Assembly: GCF_001310085.1 (NCBI RefSeq)
Contig: NZ_CP012643.1
Span: forward strand, 2,015,001-2,079,000
Direction of reading: 5' to 3'
DNA: 64,000 nt
Source: Rufibacter tibetensis
GTDB lineage: Bacteria; Bacteroidota; Bacteroidia; Cytophagales; Hymenobacteraceae
In this document: positions 8,109 through 18,500 of the stretch, one piece after another
Numbering within the stretch: position 1 is the stretch's first letter
How the letters are laid out: every line of letters begins with the position of its first letter
Made by a program: the position numbers and the translations under genes
The notes under the pieces: generated by a model
What the model saw: the letters and a program-made list of their open reading frames with translations, nothing else
Told to the model about the DNA's origin: nothing
Database searches by the model: none

Positions 8109-8654
8109 ATGGAATCATTAATCATAGGTGGCCTGCAGGGTCTCTTGAACTATGCGGGTGTCTCATTATTAGACAAACTTAAAGTCAATAAATATAAAAG
8201 GAAGATTGCTGAAGGCACTGCTACAACAGTAGAATGCGCCAAAATCATATCTATGTATCAGGGAGAGAAGGACTCTTTTGAGAAGATGGTCTCATGCTGT
8301 GAGCAATTAATTCAAAAAGATAAGCAGCTACACATAGCTTACACAATGCTAGGGCTCGCTTACCTGCATCAACCGTTAAGCTTTGGCTCTATACCAAAGG
8401 AGAAATTAATGTCGTCTGATAACTTTGGTAAAGCAAAGAAGAACTTTGAACTAGCGTTCCTAGCCAAGGAAGACGCAACCAGGAATGATTACAAAGGTTT
8501 GGATGATTTAAGGGTGTTTGCTCAGACAAACGGTATGCTAAATTATCACTACGGTTTTATCCTTCATATGGAAGGAGATGAAACGAAAGCTCAGGAGTAT
8601 AAAAAACTAGGTCTTAACCAAGTCGAGCACACCAAGGGATTCCTTCCTTATTAG
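8109..8654 (+). CDS. TPR-like hypothetical protein
   Basis: This 181-aa protein has a glycine-rich hydrophobic N-terminus (about residues 4-22), then helical repeats that look like degenerate tetratricopeptide units (for example AYTMLGLAYLHQPLSFG and NFGKAKKNFELAFLA). The last repeat resembles MEGDETKAQEYKKLGLNQV. TPR repeats usually mediate protein contacts; no enzymatic motif is seen. It is the last cargo gene before the integrase and faces it. The function is unknown. Confidence 0.55.
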   Translation: MESLIIGGLQGLLNYAGVSLLDKLKVNKYKRKIAEGTATTVECAKIISMYQGEKDSFEKMVSCCEQLIQKDKQLHIAYTMLGLAYLHQPLSFGSIPKEKLMSSDNFGKAKKNFELAFLAKEDATRNDYKGLDDLRVFAQTNGMLNYHYGFILHMEGDETKAQEYKKLGLNQVEHTKGFLPY

Positions 8655-8683
8655 AATTGCATATGTCTTTCTCGAATGGAATA

Positions 8684-8710
8684 GCCCCTAAGAAGCTTAA
8701 TCTTAGGGGC
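8684..8710. terminator. Hairpin between convergent genes
   Basis: A perfect 10-bp stem GCCCCTAAGA/TCTTAGGGGC with a 7-nt loop lies between the TPR-like gene and the convergent integrase. No long T-tract follows on either strand, so it may be a weak or bidirectional terminator. Confidence 0.55.
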
Positions 8711-8727
8711 ATTGCTCTTCTTAGGGA

Positions 8728-9876
8728 TTAAGCAATCTTCAAATCAGGCATGGACGAGCTACTGATTTGAACTACTCCTATGCTCCTAAGATAGATAAGT
8801 GTAGTATTTAGGCTAGAGTGGTCAAACAACTGCTGCAGGAGTTTCAGGTCCTGTGTCTTATCAAAAACGTTGATGGAAGCAGAATGACGAAAGCTATATA
8901 GAGTCTGATTCTGTTTAAGCATGCCAGACTCTATAAGCTTCTTTCTTATCCTACCCCACTTCGTACTAAAGTAGCAGTCATTGTATGCCCAGTCAGCTCC
9001 TGTAAAGATGTTATGTTCAGGCTTCAGTTTGTCTTTACCACTATAGATAAGAGCATTCCTGACATATCCAGGTACTGCTAGACTTCTTATCCTTCCACTC
9101 TTGTTCTCATTACCATCAAGTAGAAACCTAGTAAAGTCATTATTGAAATGCCTTCTCTTTAGAAGTCTAATCTCCTGATGCGGTCTGAGTAGTGTACCAT
9201 ACATCAGCAATGCACAGATAAACAGATTGGGATAGTTATCACGAAGGTATGGTAACAATACCTCCAACTGTTCAGGTGTATAGGCTTGATGAAGTACTGC
9301 TTTGGCTTTTCGCTTGGATGTGTCTTCCACTGGGTTAGATTTACAATACCCTAACTTGACAAGCTTAGAGAAAACAACAGTAAGGTTTCTGCGCTTATTC
9401 TGGTAATAGGTTCCAGACGATGAGAACTGTTGTAGGAAGCGTTCTACATCTGATGTAACTATATCATCTGCCAACGCAAGCTGCTTACCCTCCTCACCTA
9501 AAAACTTAAGGAACTGCTCACTGATTTTAACCAAGTCACGCTTGTAAGTCTTACTGTAAGAGCTCTTGTTTATATGCTCTACCAGTTTACCCAAGACCTC
9601 TTCAAAAGAAGGCTTCTCAATTATTGGTTCAGATTTAAGCTCAGGAGCAACTGGACTCTCAGGAGACCACCCTTTAACAAGAGATTTGGTAAACTCCCTA
9701 AGAAGATGCTTGAACAAGCGCTCCCTTTCCTTGTGGGTTTTACTTGAGTTTGGGAAGCAGTCTACCCCTATTGGCTTACCTGTGTAGAAACGATACCGCT
9801 TACCATTGAAGTTGAAGAAGATAAAACCTCTCTTGGTTGTATCCTCTGGGTTGAAGATTTGTGGGTCTGTATACAT
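8728..9876 (-). CDS. Tyrosine recombinase/integrase
   Basis: This 382-aa site-specific recombinase integrates and excises the island. It has an N-terminal arm-binding region, a core-binding domain (about 90-185, KPSFEEVLGKLVEHIN onwards) and a catalytic domain. Catalytic residues are Arg231 (LLRPHQEIRLL), Lys259, Arg330-His331 (YSFRHSAS, with Tyr in place of the more usual first His), His353 (FDHSS) and nucleophile Tyr362 (TLIYLR). It ends facing the cargo, with its start 94 bases from the tRNA-Phe fragment, as expected for an integrase next to its attachment site. Confidence 0.9.
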   Translation of the reverse strand: MYTDPQIFNPEDTTKRGFIFFNFNGKRYRFYTGKPIGVDCFPNSSKTHKERERLFKHLLREFTKSLVKGWSPESPVAPELKSEPIIEKPSFEEVLGKLVEHINKSSYSKTYKRDLVKISEQFLKFLGEEGKQLALADDIVTSDVERFLQQFSSSGTYYQNKRRNLTVVFSKLVKLGYCKSNPVEDTSKRKAKAVLHQAYTPEQLEVLLPYLRDNYPNLFICALLMYGTLLRPHQEIRLLKRRHFNNDFTRFLLDGNENKSGRIRSLAVPGYVRNALIYSGKDKLKPEHNIFTGADWAYNDCYFSTKWGRIRKKLIESGMLKQNQTLYSFRHSASINVFDKTQDLKLLQQLFDHSSLNTTLIYLRSIGVVQISSSSMPDLKIA

Positions 9877-9901
9877 GAGACAGTTTTTAGGTTACTGTCT
9901 C
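9877..9901. promoter_or_regulatory. Inverted repeat at the integrase start
   Basis: GAGACAG (9877-9883) and CTGTCTC (9895-9901) flank an 11-bp gap directly before the integrase ATG, and a related TGTCTCTC follows at 9908-9915. This could be an autoregulatory operator or arm-type integrase binding sites next to the attachment site. Confidence 0.4.
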
Positions 9902-9969
9902 TCCTGTTGTCTCTCTTAATGTTATCTTTGCTTGAAACCATCCCTATTGAGCAGGATTACACTTTTCTT

Positions 9970-10030
9970 CTGGTAGAGCAAAGGACTGAAAATCCTTGTG
10001 TCGTTGGTTCGATTCCAATCATCACCACCA
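9970..10030 (+). other. 3' fragment of tRNA-Phe gene (right attachment site)
   Basis: The sequence contains the 3' part of the D-arm (TGGTAGAGC), an intact anticodon arm with GAA (AAGGA-CTGAAAA-TCCTT), variable loop, T-arm (GTTGG-TTCGATT-CCAAT), the 3' acceptor strand CATCACC, discriminator A and encoded CCA. The 5' acceptor strand and the GCTC half of the D-stem are missing: bases 9954-9960 do not pair with CATCACC. This is what an integrase leaves at the far end of an element inserted in a tRNA gene, so the island lies to the left and the intact tRNA-Phe should be left of base 1. Confidence 0.75.
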
Positions 10031-10038
10031 GCAGTAAA

Positions 10039-10067
10039 AGCCTCAGAGAAATCTGAGGCTTTTTTTA
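10039..10067 (+). terminator. Terminator of the tRNA-Phe gene
   Basis: A 9-bp perfect stem AGCCTCAGA/TCTGAGGCT with a GAAA tetraloop is followed by seven T residues. It belongs to the ancestral chromosomal tRNA gene and so marks the start of non-island DNA. Confidence 0.85.
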
Positions 10068-10372
10068 TGCCCAATGGTTAGCTGGCAACTTGCTGCTCCT
10101 CCAGAAAGCAGAAGCTTTTACAAAGCTGTTTGGGCAGCGGCACCTAAGTCAAGCCTAGGAATTTTTCTTTCTTCTTGATATCCAGGCATAGAGTTAACAA
10201 CCATCCAATTTCTACCTAGTTGACACGCGCCTCTTCTCCGCAGGCTCCTAAAATTTACCTATCCAAGGCAACAGTAAGCAGCACGGCAGCCATGACAATG
10301 AAAGATTTCAGTAGTGATAGCTCAATAAGAACCTGCATAGGAGACGTCCTCTGTGGCAGGCAAGCGCCAGGC

Positions 10373-10516
10373 TTATGCAGAACATAGAAAGGGAAACTCA
10401 CCCTGCAGCATTTCTCCACAACAGGCACATGAGGCTTTGTTCTCCCCCTGCGCAGTAAAGACAGCATCAAACACCTTCACATCTGCCCCACATATAGGAC
10501 AAAGATTATTTCCCAT
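10373..10516 (-). CDS. Small zinc-ribbon protein, 47 aa
   Basis: An ATG at 10516 opens a 47-codon frame beginning MGNNLCPICGADVK. Two Cys-x-x-Cys knuckles, CPIC and CACC, stand 24 residues apart, the spacing of a rubredoxin-like zinc ribbon. It is short, cytoplasmic and stands alone between the tRNA terminator and the SusC gene. A different reading frame across the same bases is longer but shows no such pattern. No family name can be given. Confidence 0.42.
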   Translation of the reverse strand: MGNNLCPICGADVKVFDAVFTAQGENKASCACCGEMLQGEFPFLCSA

Positions 10517-11019
10517 TTCGTAAAGTCCCATCCCATTCAAGCAGATGATCGGACCACAGATTCACTGTTTTCTATTCTTTAATTAGTTTTTATTTTTATT
10601 TAAAATTTATTGCTTCGAATTCAATTTTCTTATAATATTAGTACGGTAAGTACAGTAGCGTGATGAGTTATGCCTTGCAACATGTAACCTAACAACACTC
10701 TCTACTTGCCTGCTTTAAAAGAAATTAATCTAATTACAAAGTTTATTGATTTAGCCCCAAAGCAAACTTGTGGGGTTTATATCAAATTGATTATCAACAC
10801 ATACATTGTAATTTTTTACGACAGGGAAGCTATTCATACAAGCTAAGCAACCCTTGAAAGTTGCTAAACAGCAGCATCTATCTATAATTTATAATATTTC
10901 AAATCAAGCATTGCACTTAATAAAGTGCAACCAGGTTTTCTATGCTCTTCCAGATTAGAACATTTTGAATAAAGCGATTACAATTGAATGCATTTGAATT
11001 TTAACTCACCTTGTAGATT
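10517..11019. other. 503-bp AT-rich region before susC
   Basis: No gene is seen. A perfect inverted repeat TTGCACTT-AATA-AAGTGCAA (10911-10930) lies 90 bases before the SusC start and could be an operator. A G/C-rich hairpin is possible at about 10754-10778 (GCCCC with GGGGT). The promoter of the SusCD operon should lie here, but no clear TAnnTTTG box was found. Confidence 0.4.
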
Positions 11020-13974
11020 ATGAAAAAGATTTTACTGACTTTAATTCTATTTCTTCCAATATCGCTTACTGTGCTGGCACAGGACCGAACGGTCTCTGGC
11101 AAAGTCACCTCAAAAGAAGATGGTTCTGACCTGATAGGGGTAAGCGTAGTTGTGAAAGGAACTACAATAGGAGCAAACACAGATATCAATGGCGGTTTTC
11201 GGATAAACCTACCAGCCGGAAACAATGTGCTAGTATTCTCCTATGTTGGCTTTGTAAAAAAGGAAGTAGCGGTTAGCAATGAAAGCAACATTAATGTTCA
11301 GATGGAATCTGATGCGAAGCAGCTAAAAGAAATAGTAGTTACGGGGTATGGTGAACAAGACCGGAAGACACTAACGAGCGCTATTTCTTCTGTTAGTGCC
11401 GCAGAAATAGAGAACATACCCGTCGCAAGTAGTGACCAGCTCTTACAGGGTCGCGCGGCAGGCGTACAGGTGAACTCTAATTCAGGTACTCCCGGTGGCG
11501 GTATTACCGTCCGGGTAAGAGGTACCTCGTCTATCAATGCGTCAAGCGATCCACTCTATGTAGTTGATGGCATTCCTATTCAATCTAACAACTTATCTAA
11601 CCTAGAAATAGGTGGCGGAACAACAAGCCCAATTGCCGACATAAACCCAGCCGACATAGAATCTATGGAGATTCTAAAAGACGCCTCTGCTACGGCCATC
11701 TATGGCGCAAGGGCAGCTAATGGCGTGGTGCTCATTACCACCAAAAGAGGAAAGCAGGGGAAAGCCAAAGTGAGTTTGGGAGCTTACTATGGAGCGCAAA
11801 AATCGCCGAAGCTGCCGCAGGTAGTAGATGGGCCTACGTTTGAAAGGTTGATGAACGAGGCGGCTGTTAATAACGGAAGGCAGCCCATTTACAGCGATCC
11901 GGCAAATACCACCAACACCAATTGGGGAGAGTCCATCTTCCAGACAGGTGCCCTGCGTAACATTGACTTGGGCGTGAGCGGGGGCAATGAAAAGATACAG
12001 TACCTGGTATCAGGCAATAATTTCCTACAGGAGGGAATTATAAAGAACACAGATTTCACCAGGAACAGTGCCCGTATCAACCTGGACTTCTACCCTGCTG
12101 ATAAGTTCAAAATTGGCACCAGTATCCTCTATTCCAAAACGGGCAGATCACGCCAGAGAAATGATGACAACATCTCTGGAAGTTTGGGCGGCGCTTTCTT
12201 TTATCCTTCCAACCTGCCTATGTATCAGCCTAACGGTGCCTACACCAAATTCAGCATTTTTGAAAACCCTCTTACTGCTATCAAAGAATCTGAAATCTCA
12301 ATGGTTACCAATAGATTATTGGGCGCTTTCTACGGCGAATATGAGTTCATTCCTGGTCTGCGCTTAAGATCCAGCTTTAGTGTTGACTACAGCAATATAG
12401 AAGAAAACATATATGACAACACCTTCACAAATGCCGGAGCCGGCACAAACGGAAGCGCACAGTCTGTCATGACCAATGACTATAACTGGATTCAGGAAAA
12501 CGTGCTGAGTTATGAGTTTGGCTTTGGCGACCATTCCTTCAATACCTTGTTCGGTACTACCCTACAGGAATCTGAAGTTTCCCGCACCATTGCTTGGGGT
12601 ACGCAATTTCCAAGCAATGATTTCAAAAGGATTGCCTCTGCTGCGGTGCAAAGAGCAAGCTCTACAGGGAGCAGCTGGGGTATTGGCTCCTTGTTCACCC
12701 GTATTGGCTACGACTACAAGAGCAAATACCTGGCTACCATCAATGTTCGGCGTGATGCTTCTTCCAGATTTGGTGAGGACTACAGATGGGGTACCTTCCC
12801 TTCCTTGGCATTAGGCTGGGTAATCTCAGAAGAGCCTTTCTTCAAGGACAAGACATTTGTCAGCACATTGAAGGTCAGAGGTAGCTACGGCATCACCGGT
12901 AACCAGAGCGGCATCAACGACTTTCAGGCACTAGGCTTATGGACAGGTGCTGCCTATGCTGATATACCAGGCGTAGGACCAGAACAATTAGCCAACCCTG
13001 AGCTGAAGTGGGAGACCACAAAGCAAACAGATATTGGGGTAGACATAGGGCTTTTTAATAACCGCATCAACATCATCGCAGATTACTATTACAAGAAAAC
13101 AGAAGACCTGTTGCTTGCGGTACCAGTGCCTCGTACTTCTGGCTTTAACAGCCTGGTACAAAATTTTGGCGAGCTGGAGAATAAAGGATTTGAGCTAAAC
13201 ATCAGTGCTGATGTAGTCCAAAAAACTGATTTCAAATGGAATATGAACTTCAACATTGCGCACAACAAAAATAAAATCTTAAAGCTGGCGGCTCCCTTCA
13301 ATGTATACAACCGTGACATCTTCAGATATGAAGAAGGCGGAGAGTTGTTCTCTTTTTACCTGCACGAGCAAACCGGAGTAGACCCTGAAACAGGAGCTCC
13401 TATCTTCGCAGATGTAAACGGAGATGGTCAATTCAGGTCAAACATTGACCGCAAGATCGTGGGCAGCGCCAACCCAGACTTCTTTGGTGGTATCACCAAT
13501 ACTTTGAACTACAAGGCTTTTGATTTAAGCTTTTTCTTTCAGTACTCATACGGCAATGAGCAGTTAAACTGGAACCGTTTCTTTCTAGAGCATGGCGGAA
13601 CAAGAACTTCTCAATTCTCTACCAGCCAGTTAGACAGATGGCAGAAGCCAGGTGACCGGACCATGGTACCCAGAATGACTTCTGCCAATTACGCCAGTGA
13701 CCTCAGACCTTCACGATTCCTGGAAGACGGCTCCTACATGCGTCTGAAGAACATTACATTGGGTTATGCATTGCCTACAGCGCTCATTAATAAAATCGGG
13801 ATCTCTTCAGCCAGAGTGTATGTATCAGGACAGAACGTGTTCACTATCACTGACTACACTGGCTTAGACCCTGAGATAACTGCTACGGCTGCTAATACCT
13901 TAACTCAAGGCATTGAGTTCTTTAGCATGCCTCAGCCTAAGGTCTTTATGGGTGGTTTCAACATCAGCTTTTAA
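11020..13974 (+). CDS. SusC/RagA-family TonB-linked outer membrane receptor
   Basis: This 984-aa outer membrane importer pairs with the next gene's SusD lipoprotein to bring large nutrients into the periplasm using TonB energy. A signal peptide (1-20, ending VLAQ) is followed by a carboxypeptidase-D-like domain (about 24-105), a TonB-box region and a plug domain with LQGRAAGVQVNSNSG, VRVRGTSSIN and DPLYVVDGIPI, all SusC hallmarks. The rest is a 22-strand-type barrel rich in aromatic turns. No anti-sigma-interacting extension is present. Neighbours contain no glycan-degrading enzyme, so the substrate may be peptide rather than sugar; that is a guess. Confidence 0.92.
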   Translation: MKKILLTLILFLPISLTVLAQDRTVSGKVTSKEDGSDLIGVSVVVKGTTIGANTDINGGFRINLPAGNNVLVFSYVGFVKKEVAVSNESNINVQMESDAKQLKEIVVTGYGEQDRKTLTSAISSVSAAEIENIPVASSDQLLQGRAAGVQVNSNSGTPGGGITVRVRGTSSINASSDPLYVVDGIPIQSNNLSNLEIGGGTTSPIADINPADIESMEILKDASATAIYGARAANGVVLITTKRGKQGKAKVSLGAYYGAQKSPKLPQVVDGPTFERLMNEAAVNNGRQPIYSDPANTTNTNWGESIFQTGALRNIDLGVSGGNEKIQYLVSGNNFLQEGIIKNTDFTRNSARINLDFYPADKFKIGTSILYSKTGRSRQRNDDNISGSLGGAFFYPSNLPMYQPNGAYTKFSIFENPLTAIKESEISMVTNRLLGAFYGEYEFIPGLRLRSSFSVDYSNIEENIYDNTFTNAGAGTNGSAQSVMTNDYNWIQENVLSYEFGFGDHSFNTLFGTTLQESEVSRTIAWGTQFPSNDFKRIASAAVQRASSTGSSWGIGSLFTRIGYDYKSKYLATINVRRDASSRFGEDYRWGTFPSLALGWVISEEPFFKDKTFVSTLKVRGSYGITGNQSGINDFQALGLWTGAAYADIPGVGPEQLANPELKWETTKQTDIGVDIGLFNNRINIIADYYYKKTEDLLLAVPVPRTSGFNSLVQNFGELENKGFELNISADVVQKTDFKWNMNFNIAHNKNKILKLAAPFNVYNRDIFRYEEGGELFSFYLHEQTGVDPETGAPIFADVNGDGQFRSNIDRKIVGSANPDFFGGITNTLNYKAFDLSFFFQYSYGNEQLNWNRFFLEHGGTRTSQFSTSQLDRWQKPGDRTMVPRMTSANYASDLRPSRFLEDGSYMRLKNITLGYALPTALINKIGISSARVYVSGQNVFTITDYTGLDPEITATAANTLTQGIEFFSMPQPKVFMGGFNISF

Positions 13975-14076
13975 GAACTCCTAGTAGCTGTCACCATACA
14001 GAAAATTTATTCAGGAAATTAGCTTCAGAGCCGCTGTCACAAGCAGCATCAACATTCTAATTCAAACGCTTTACAT

Positions 14077-15480
14077 ATGAGATATCATACTTACTTATTA
14101 GCCTTCTGCTTAGTAGCAGCACTTGGTGCCTGCGATGATGTATTAGAGCAAGATCCCCAAACTCAAATAGCTCAGGAAAGAGCAATTACAAATAAAAAGG
14201 GGGCTGAGTCTGCTGTAGCAGGCATGTACAACGAACTCCAGAATGAAAATTATTACGGTAGAAATTTCCAGATCATGAGCGACATCTCTTCTGATGTCGC
14301 CCAAAGCATAGGCACCTGGGACTTCTACCGTGAAATGGATACCTACTTAACCTCCATCGGAAATACTGAAAACGGAAACTTCTGGACTAGGGCGTATCGG
14401 GCAGTGAACGTCGCCAATAACATCATAGACAAGGTTCCGCAACTAACAGATGCCCAGGATGCCGAAAAGAACAGCTACTTAGGCCAAGCCTATTTTGTCA
14501 GAGCCCTGGCGTTCTTTGATCTTACCAAAACATATGGAGGCGTTCCTGGTGTCATAGGCACGTTAGGCGTTCCGTTGGTTACTCAGCCTTCTACCAGGGT
14601 AGATGAATCTTTCTTTCCCGCCAGGCCTACGTTGGCAGAATCTTATGGCCAGGTAGAAAAGGATCTTCTAAAGGCCCTTGAGTTATTGCCAGAGCAACAT
14701 GCTTCTGATGTTGCCACCAGGTCACAGGCGGTAAAAGGAACAGCCCGGGCGCTTTTAAGCAGACTTTACCTGTACACCAATCAACCCCAGAAAGTGATTG
14801 AGTACGCCGATCTGGTTATAGCTGATACCAAGTACAGGTTTGTCACCAACTACCTGGACATCTTCCAAAGCAAGTTTACGACTGAGGCTATTTTTGAATT
14901 AAACTTCAATACCACAGACCAAAGCGGACTGAGGAACTGGTATGTACCATCTACCATAGGTGGCCGGGGTGATGTAGCAGCCCACACAAGTTTTTACCAG
15001 GAGGTAACAGCAAACCCTAATGATATCAGGGGGAAGTTATTTGCTTTTAATGCAGGGGCCAAGGTATATTACCCTACCAAATACATCAAGTCAGGCAACA
15101 TTGACAATGCCCACATCATCAGGCTTTCTGAGGTTTACCTGAACCGAGCTGAGGCAAGAGCAAAAACAGGAAACATCGCCGGAGCATTGTCAGACCTTAA
15201 TGCGATCCGCAGAAATGCAGGCTTAGGAAATATAACTACCACCACTATGGACGCAACGCTCAAAGCTATATGGCAGGAACGCAAGATTGAACTAGCTTTT
15301 GAAGGACATAGCTTTTTTGATATCGTACGCACTGGCCAAACAGCCACTGAACTAACAGGTGTGGAACGCACCAACGGCCCGGCAGTCTCTTTGACAAACC
15401 TCAACCGTCAGGTCTTCCCTATCCCAAGCTTTGATATAGATTCAAACAAAAATCTTGTGCAAAACGAGGCCTATAAATAA
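14077..15480 (+). CDS. SusD/RagB-family nutrient-binding lipoprotein
   Basis: This 467-aa surface lipoprotein caps the SusC barrel and captures the substrate. The signal ends in a lipobox with Cys19 (LGACDD), followed by acidic residues that fit the lipoprotein export signal. The N-terminal segment RAITNKKGAESAVAGMYNEL and the motif AYFVRALAFFDLTKTYGGVP are typical of SusD, as is the C-terminal LNAIRRNAGL / ERKIELAFEGHSFFDIVR block. It starts 102 bases after susC, in the same operon. Length is slightly below the usual 500-550. Confidence 0.92.
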   Translation: MRYHTYLLAFCLVAALGACDDVLEQDPQTQIAQERAITNKKGAESAVAGMYNELQNENYYGRNFQIMSDISSDVAQSIGTWDFYREMDTYLTSIGNTENGNFWTRAYRAVNVANNIIDKVPQLTDAQDAEKNSYLGQAYFVRALAFFDLTKTYGGVPGVIGTLGVPLVTQPSTRVDESFFPARPTLAESYGQVEKDLLKALELLPEQHASDVATRSQAVKGTARALLSRLYLYTNQPQKVIEYADLVIADTKYRFVTNYLDIFQSKFTTEAIFELNFNTTDQSGLRNWYVPSTIGGRGDVAAHTSFYQEVTANPNDIRGKLFAFNAGAKVYYPTKYIKSGNIDNAHIIRLSEVYLNRAEARAKTGNIAGALSDLNAIRRNAGLGNITTTTMDATLKAIWQERKIELAFEGHSFFDIVRTGQTATELTGVERTNGPAVSLTNLNRQVFPIPSFDIDSNKNLVQNEAYK

Positions 15481-15530
15481 CGCTGATCTGGTATCAATGG
15501 TCAAGATTAGTATCCCCTAATAACCTCTTT

Positions 15531-18500
15531 ATGGCAACCACATTACAAAACACTCTCAAATCAAGATTCTTATTAGTGGCGGCGGCACTGCTTGTAGCGC
15601 CGCTACCTGCAGATGCACAGAAGCAAAATTCTAAAAACAAAAAAGCCGCTACCGGCACTTTTGCTCCTGCGCTTTACAATGGCCTTACCTGGCGCTCTAT
15701 TGGCCCTTACCGTGGCGGACGCTCTGGCACGGTGACGGGGGTTCCGGGCAAACCCAACCTCTATTACTTTGGCGCAACCGGTGGCGGCGTATGGAAAACA
15801 ACAGACGGTGGCTCTACCTGGCAGAATATCTCGGATGGTTTCTTCGGGGGATCTATTGGCGCAGTTGCCGTGAGCGAAGCCGACCCAAATGTGATCTACG
15901 CTGGAGAAGGAGAGCAAACCGTCAGAGGCAACGTGTCCTCTGGTTTTGGGGTCTGGAAATCAGTAGATGCGGGCAAAACCTGGCAGCATATAGGGCTCCG
16001 GAATTCTAAGCACATTGGTCGTATCCGCATTCATCCTACCAACCCTAACATAGTGTATGTGGCGGTTATGGGTGACTTGTATAAGTCTCACGAAGAACGC
16101 GGTGTTTATAAGAGTACAGATGGCGGTAAAACCTGGAAGCGTACCTTGTTTGCCAACAAAGATGCCGGTGCTGTAGACCTCATCATGGACCCTTCTAACG
16201 AACGGGTTCTTTATGCCAGCACCTGGAATGTGCGCCGCACGCCGTACAGTTTCTCTTCCGGTGGCCCCGGTTCTGGCTTATGGAAAAGCACAGACGCCGG
16301 TGAAACTTGGAAAGAAATCTCCAGAAATGCCGGATTGCCCAAAGGCACACTAGGCATCATTGGCGTAGCAGTTTCTCCAGCCAACACAGAGCGGGTGTAC
16401 GCGATGGTAGAGGCAGAGGATGGCGGCTTGTTCCGCTCTGAGAATGGAGGCACTACCTGGCAAAAAGTGAACGATGACCGGAACCTACGCCAGCGGGCCT
16501 GGTACTACACCCGCCTCACCGCTGATCCGAAAGACCAGGATGTAGTGTATGTGATGAACGTATCTTACCACCGGAGCAAAGACGGCGGCCGCACGTTTGA
16601 GAGTGCCAATGCCCCGCATGGTGACCATCATGACCTTTGGATAGCCCCAGAAGACCCGTCCCGCATGATCATTGCAGATGATGGTGGCGCCCAGATCAGC
16701 ACCGATACCGGCAAGAACTGGAGCACCATGATGAACCAGCCTACCGCCCAGTTCTACCGGGTGACAACAGACAATCATTTCCCTTACCGTATTTATGGGG
16801 CGCAACAAGACAACTCCACTGTCCGGATTGCGCATCGTACCGAAGGCAATGAAATCACGGAAAGCGATTGGGAAGAAACAGCCGGAGCTGAAAGTGCGCA
16901 CCTGGCAGTAGATCCGCTAAATACGGAGATTGTCTACGGTGGTAACTATGGCGGCTTTCTTTCACGGGTAGACCACACCAGTAAACAAGAGCGGGTCATT
17001 AACGTGTGGCCAGATAACCCAATGGGTGCCGGCGCAGAGTCCATGAAATACAGATTTCAGTGGAATTTCCCTATTCTGTTCTCTCCAAACGATCCTAAGA
17101 AGCTGTACACCACTTCTAACCATGTACATGTTAGCACCAATGAAGGACATTCCTGGGAAACCATAAGCCCAGACCTAACGCGTAATGACGCCAGCAAGCT
17201 TGGTTCATCCGGAGGCCCTATCACCCAGGACAATACCAGTGTGGAGTACTACGGTACTATCTTCGCCATCAATGAATCGCCTCTGGAGCCAGGAGTTATC
17301 TGGACAGGATCTGATGACGGGTTGTTGCATATCACCCAGGATGGTGGCAAAAACTGGAAAAACGTTACGCCCAAGAACATGCCGGAGTGGATGATGATTA
17401 ATAGCATTGATCCGCACCCGACCATTAAAGGAGGAGCCTATGTGGCGGCCACCATGTATAAATCAGGTGATTTCCAGCCCTACCTCTACAAGACCACGGA
17501 TTACGGTAAAAGCTGGACCAAAATCACGAATGGTATCCCAGACACGCACTTTACCCGGGTAGTACGCGCCGACCAGAAGCGACCAGGCTTGTTATATGCC
17601 GGTACAGAATACGGCATGTACATCTCTTTCAATGACGGTCAAAGCTGGCAGCCGTTCCAATCAAACCTACCCCTGGTGCCTATTACTGACCTTACTATCA
17701 AAGACAATAACCTCATAGCAGCCACTCAGGGTCGTAGTTTCTGGTTGATTGATGACATTACGCCGCTACACCAGTTGAACGCCGGTATGGCAGACAAGCC
17801 GTTCCATCTATTTAAGCCCATGAACAGCTATAAAATGGCAGGTAGTAGCAGCAGAGAAGCTTCTAAAGTAGCCGGCGAGAACCACCCGGGTGGTGTGATC
17901 ATCAACTACTTCATGCAGCAGAAACCAGACACCACTACCACAGTGAAGCTTGATATTTTGGACCAGAGCGGCAAGCTCATCCGTAGTTTTGCCAGCAATG
18001 CAAAAGACAAGAAAGACAAACTGGAGTTAAAACAGGGAATGAACCGTTTTGTGTGGGACATGTATTATCCTGATGCCAGCCGCTTTGAAGGGTTGATTTT
18101 ATGGGCCGGCCGTGGCGTTTTAGCACCAAAAGCAATTCCGGGCACTTACAAGGCAAAGCTAACGGTGAACAACAACAGCCAAGAGACTGACTTTGTCATC
18201 TTGAAAGACCCACGTGTCAAATCTTCGCAAGAAGACCTGCAGGCCCAGTTTGCCTTCTTATCTGAGGTACGCAATAAACTGACCGAAACGCATGACGCCA
18301 TCAAGGAAATTCGCACCATGCGCACGCAGCTGAATACCTTGAAAGGAAACCTGAAAGGAGATGAGAAAAACAAAGACATCATTGACGCGGCTAGCACGGT
18401 AGACAAGAAGATTACCGCCATTGAAGAAGCGCTGTATCAGACAAAAAACCGCAGTGGTCAGGATCCTTTGAACTTCCCAATCAGGCTCAATAACAAGTTG

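Noticed and set aside
9954-10030. Complete tRNA-Phe gene
   Set aside because: The 5' acceptor strand does not pair with the 3' strand and the D-stem is half missing, so it is a fragment.
10255-10470. 71-codon minus-strand ORF before susC
   Set aside because: It overlaps in another frame the 47-codon ORF with two CxxC knuckles, which is the better candidate.
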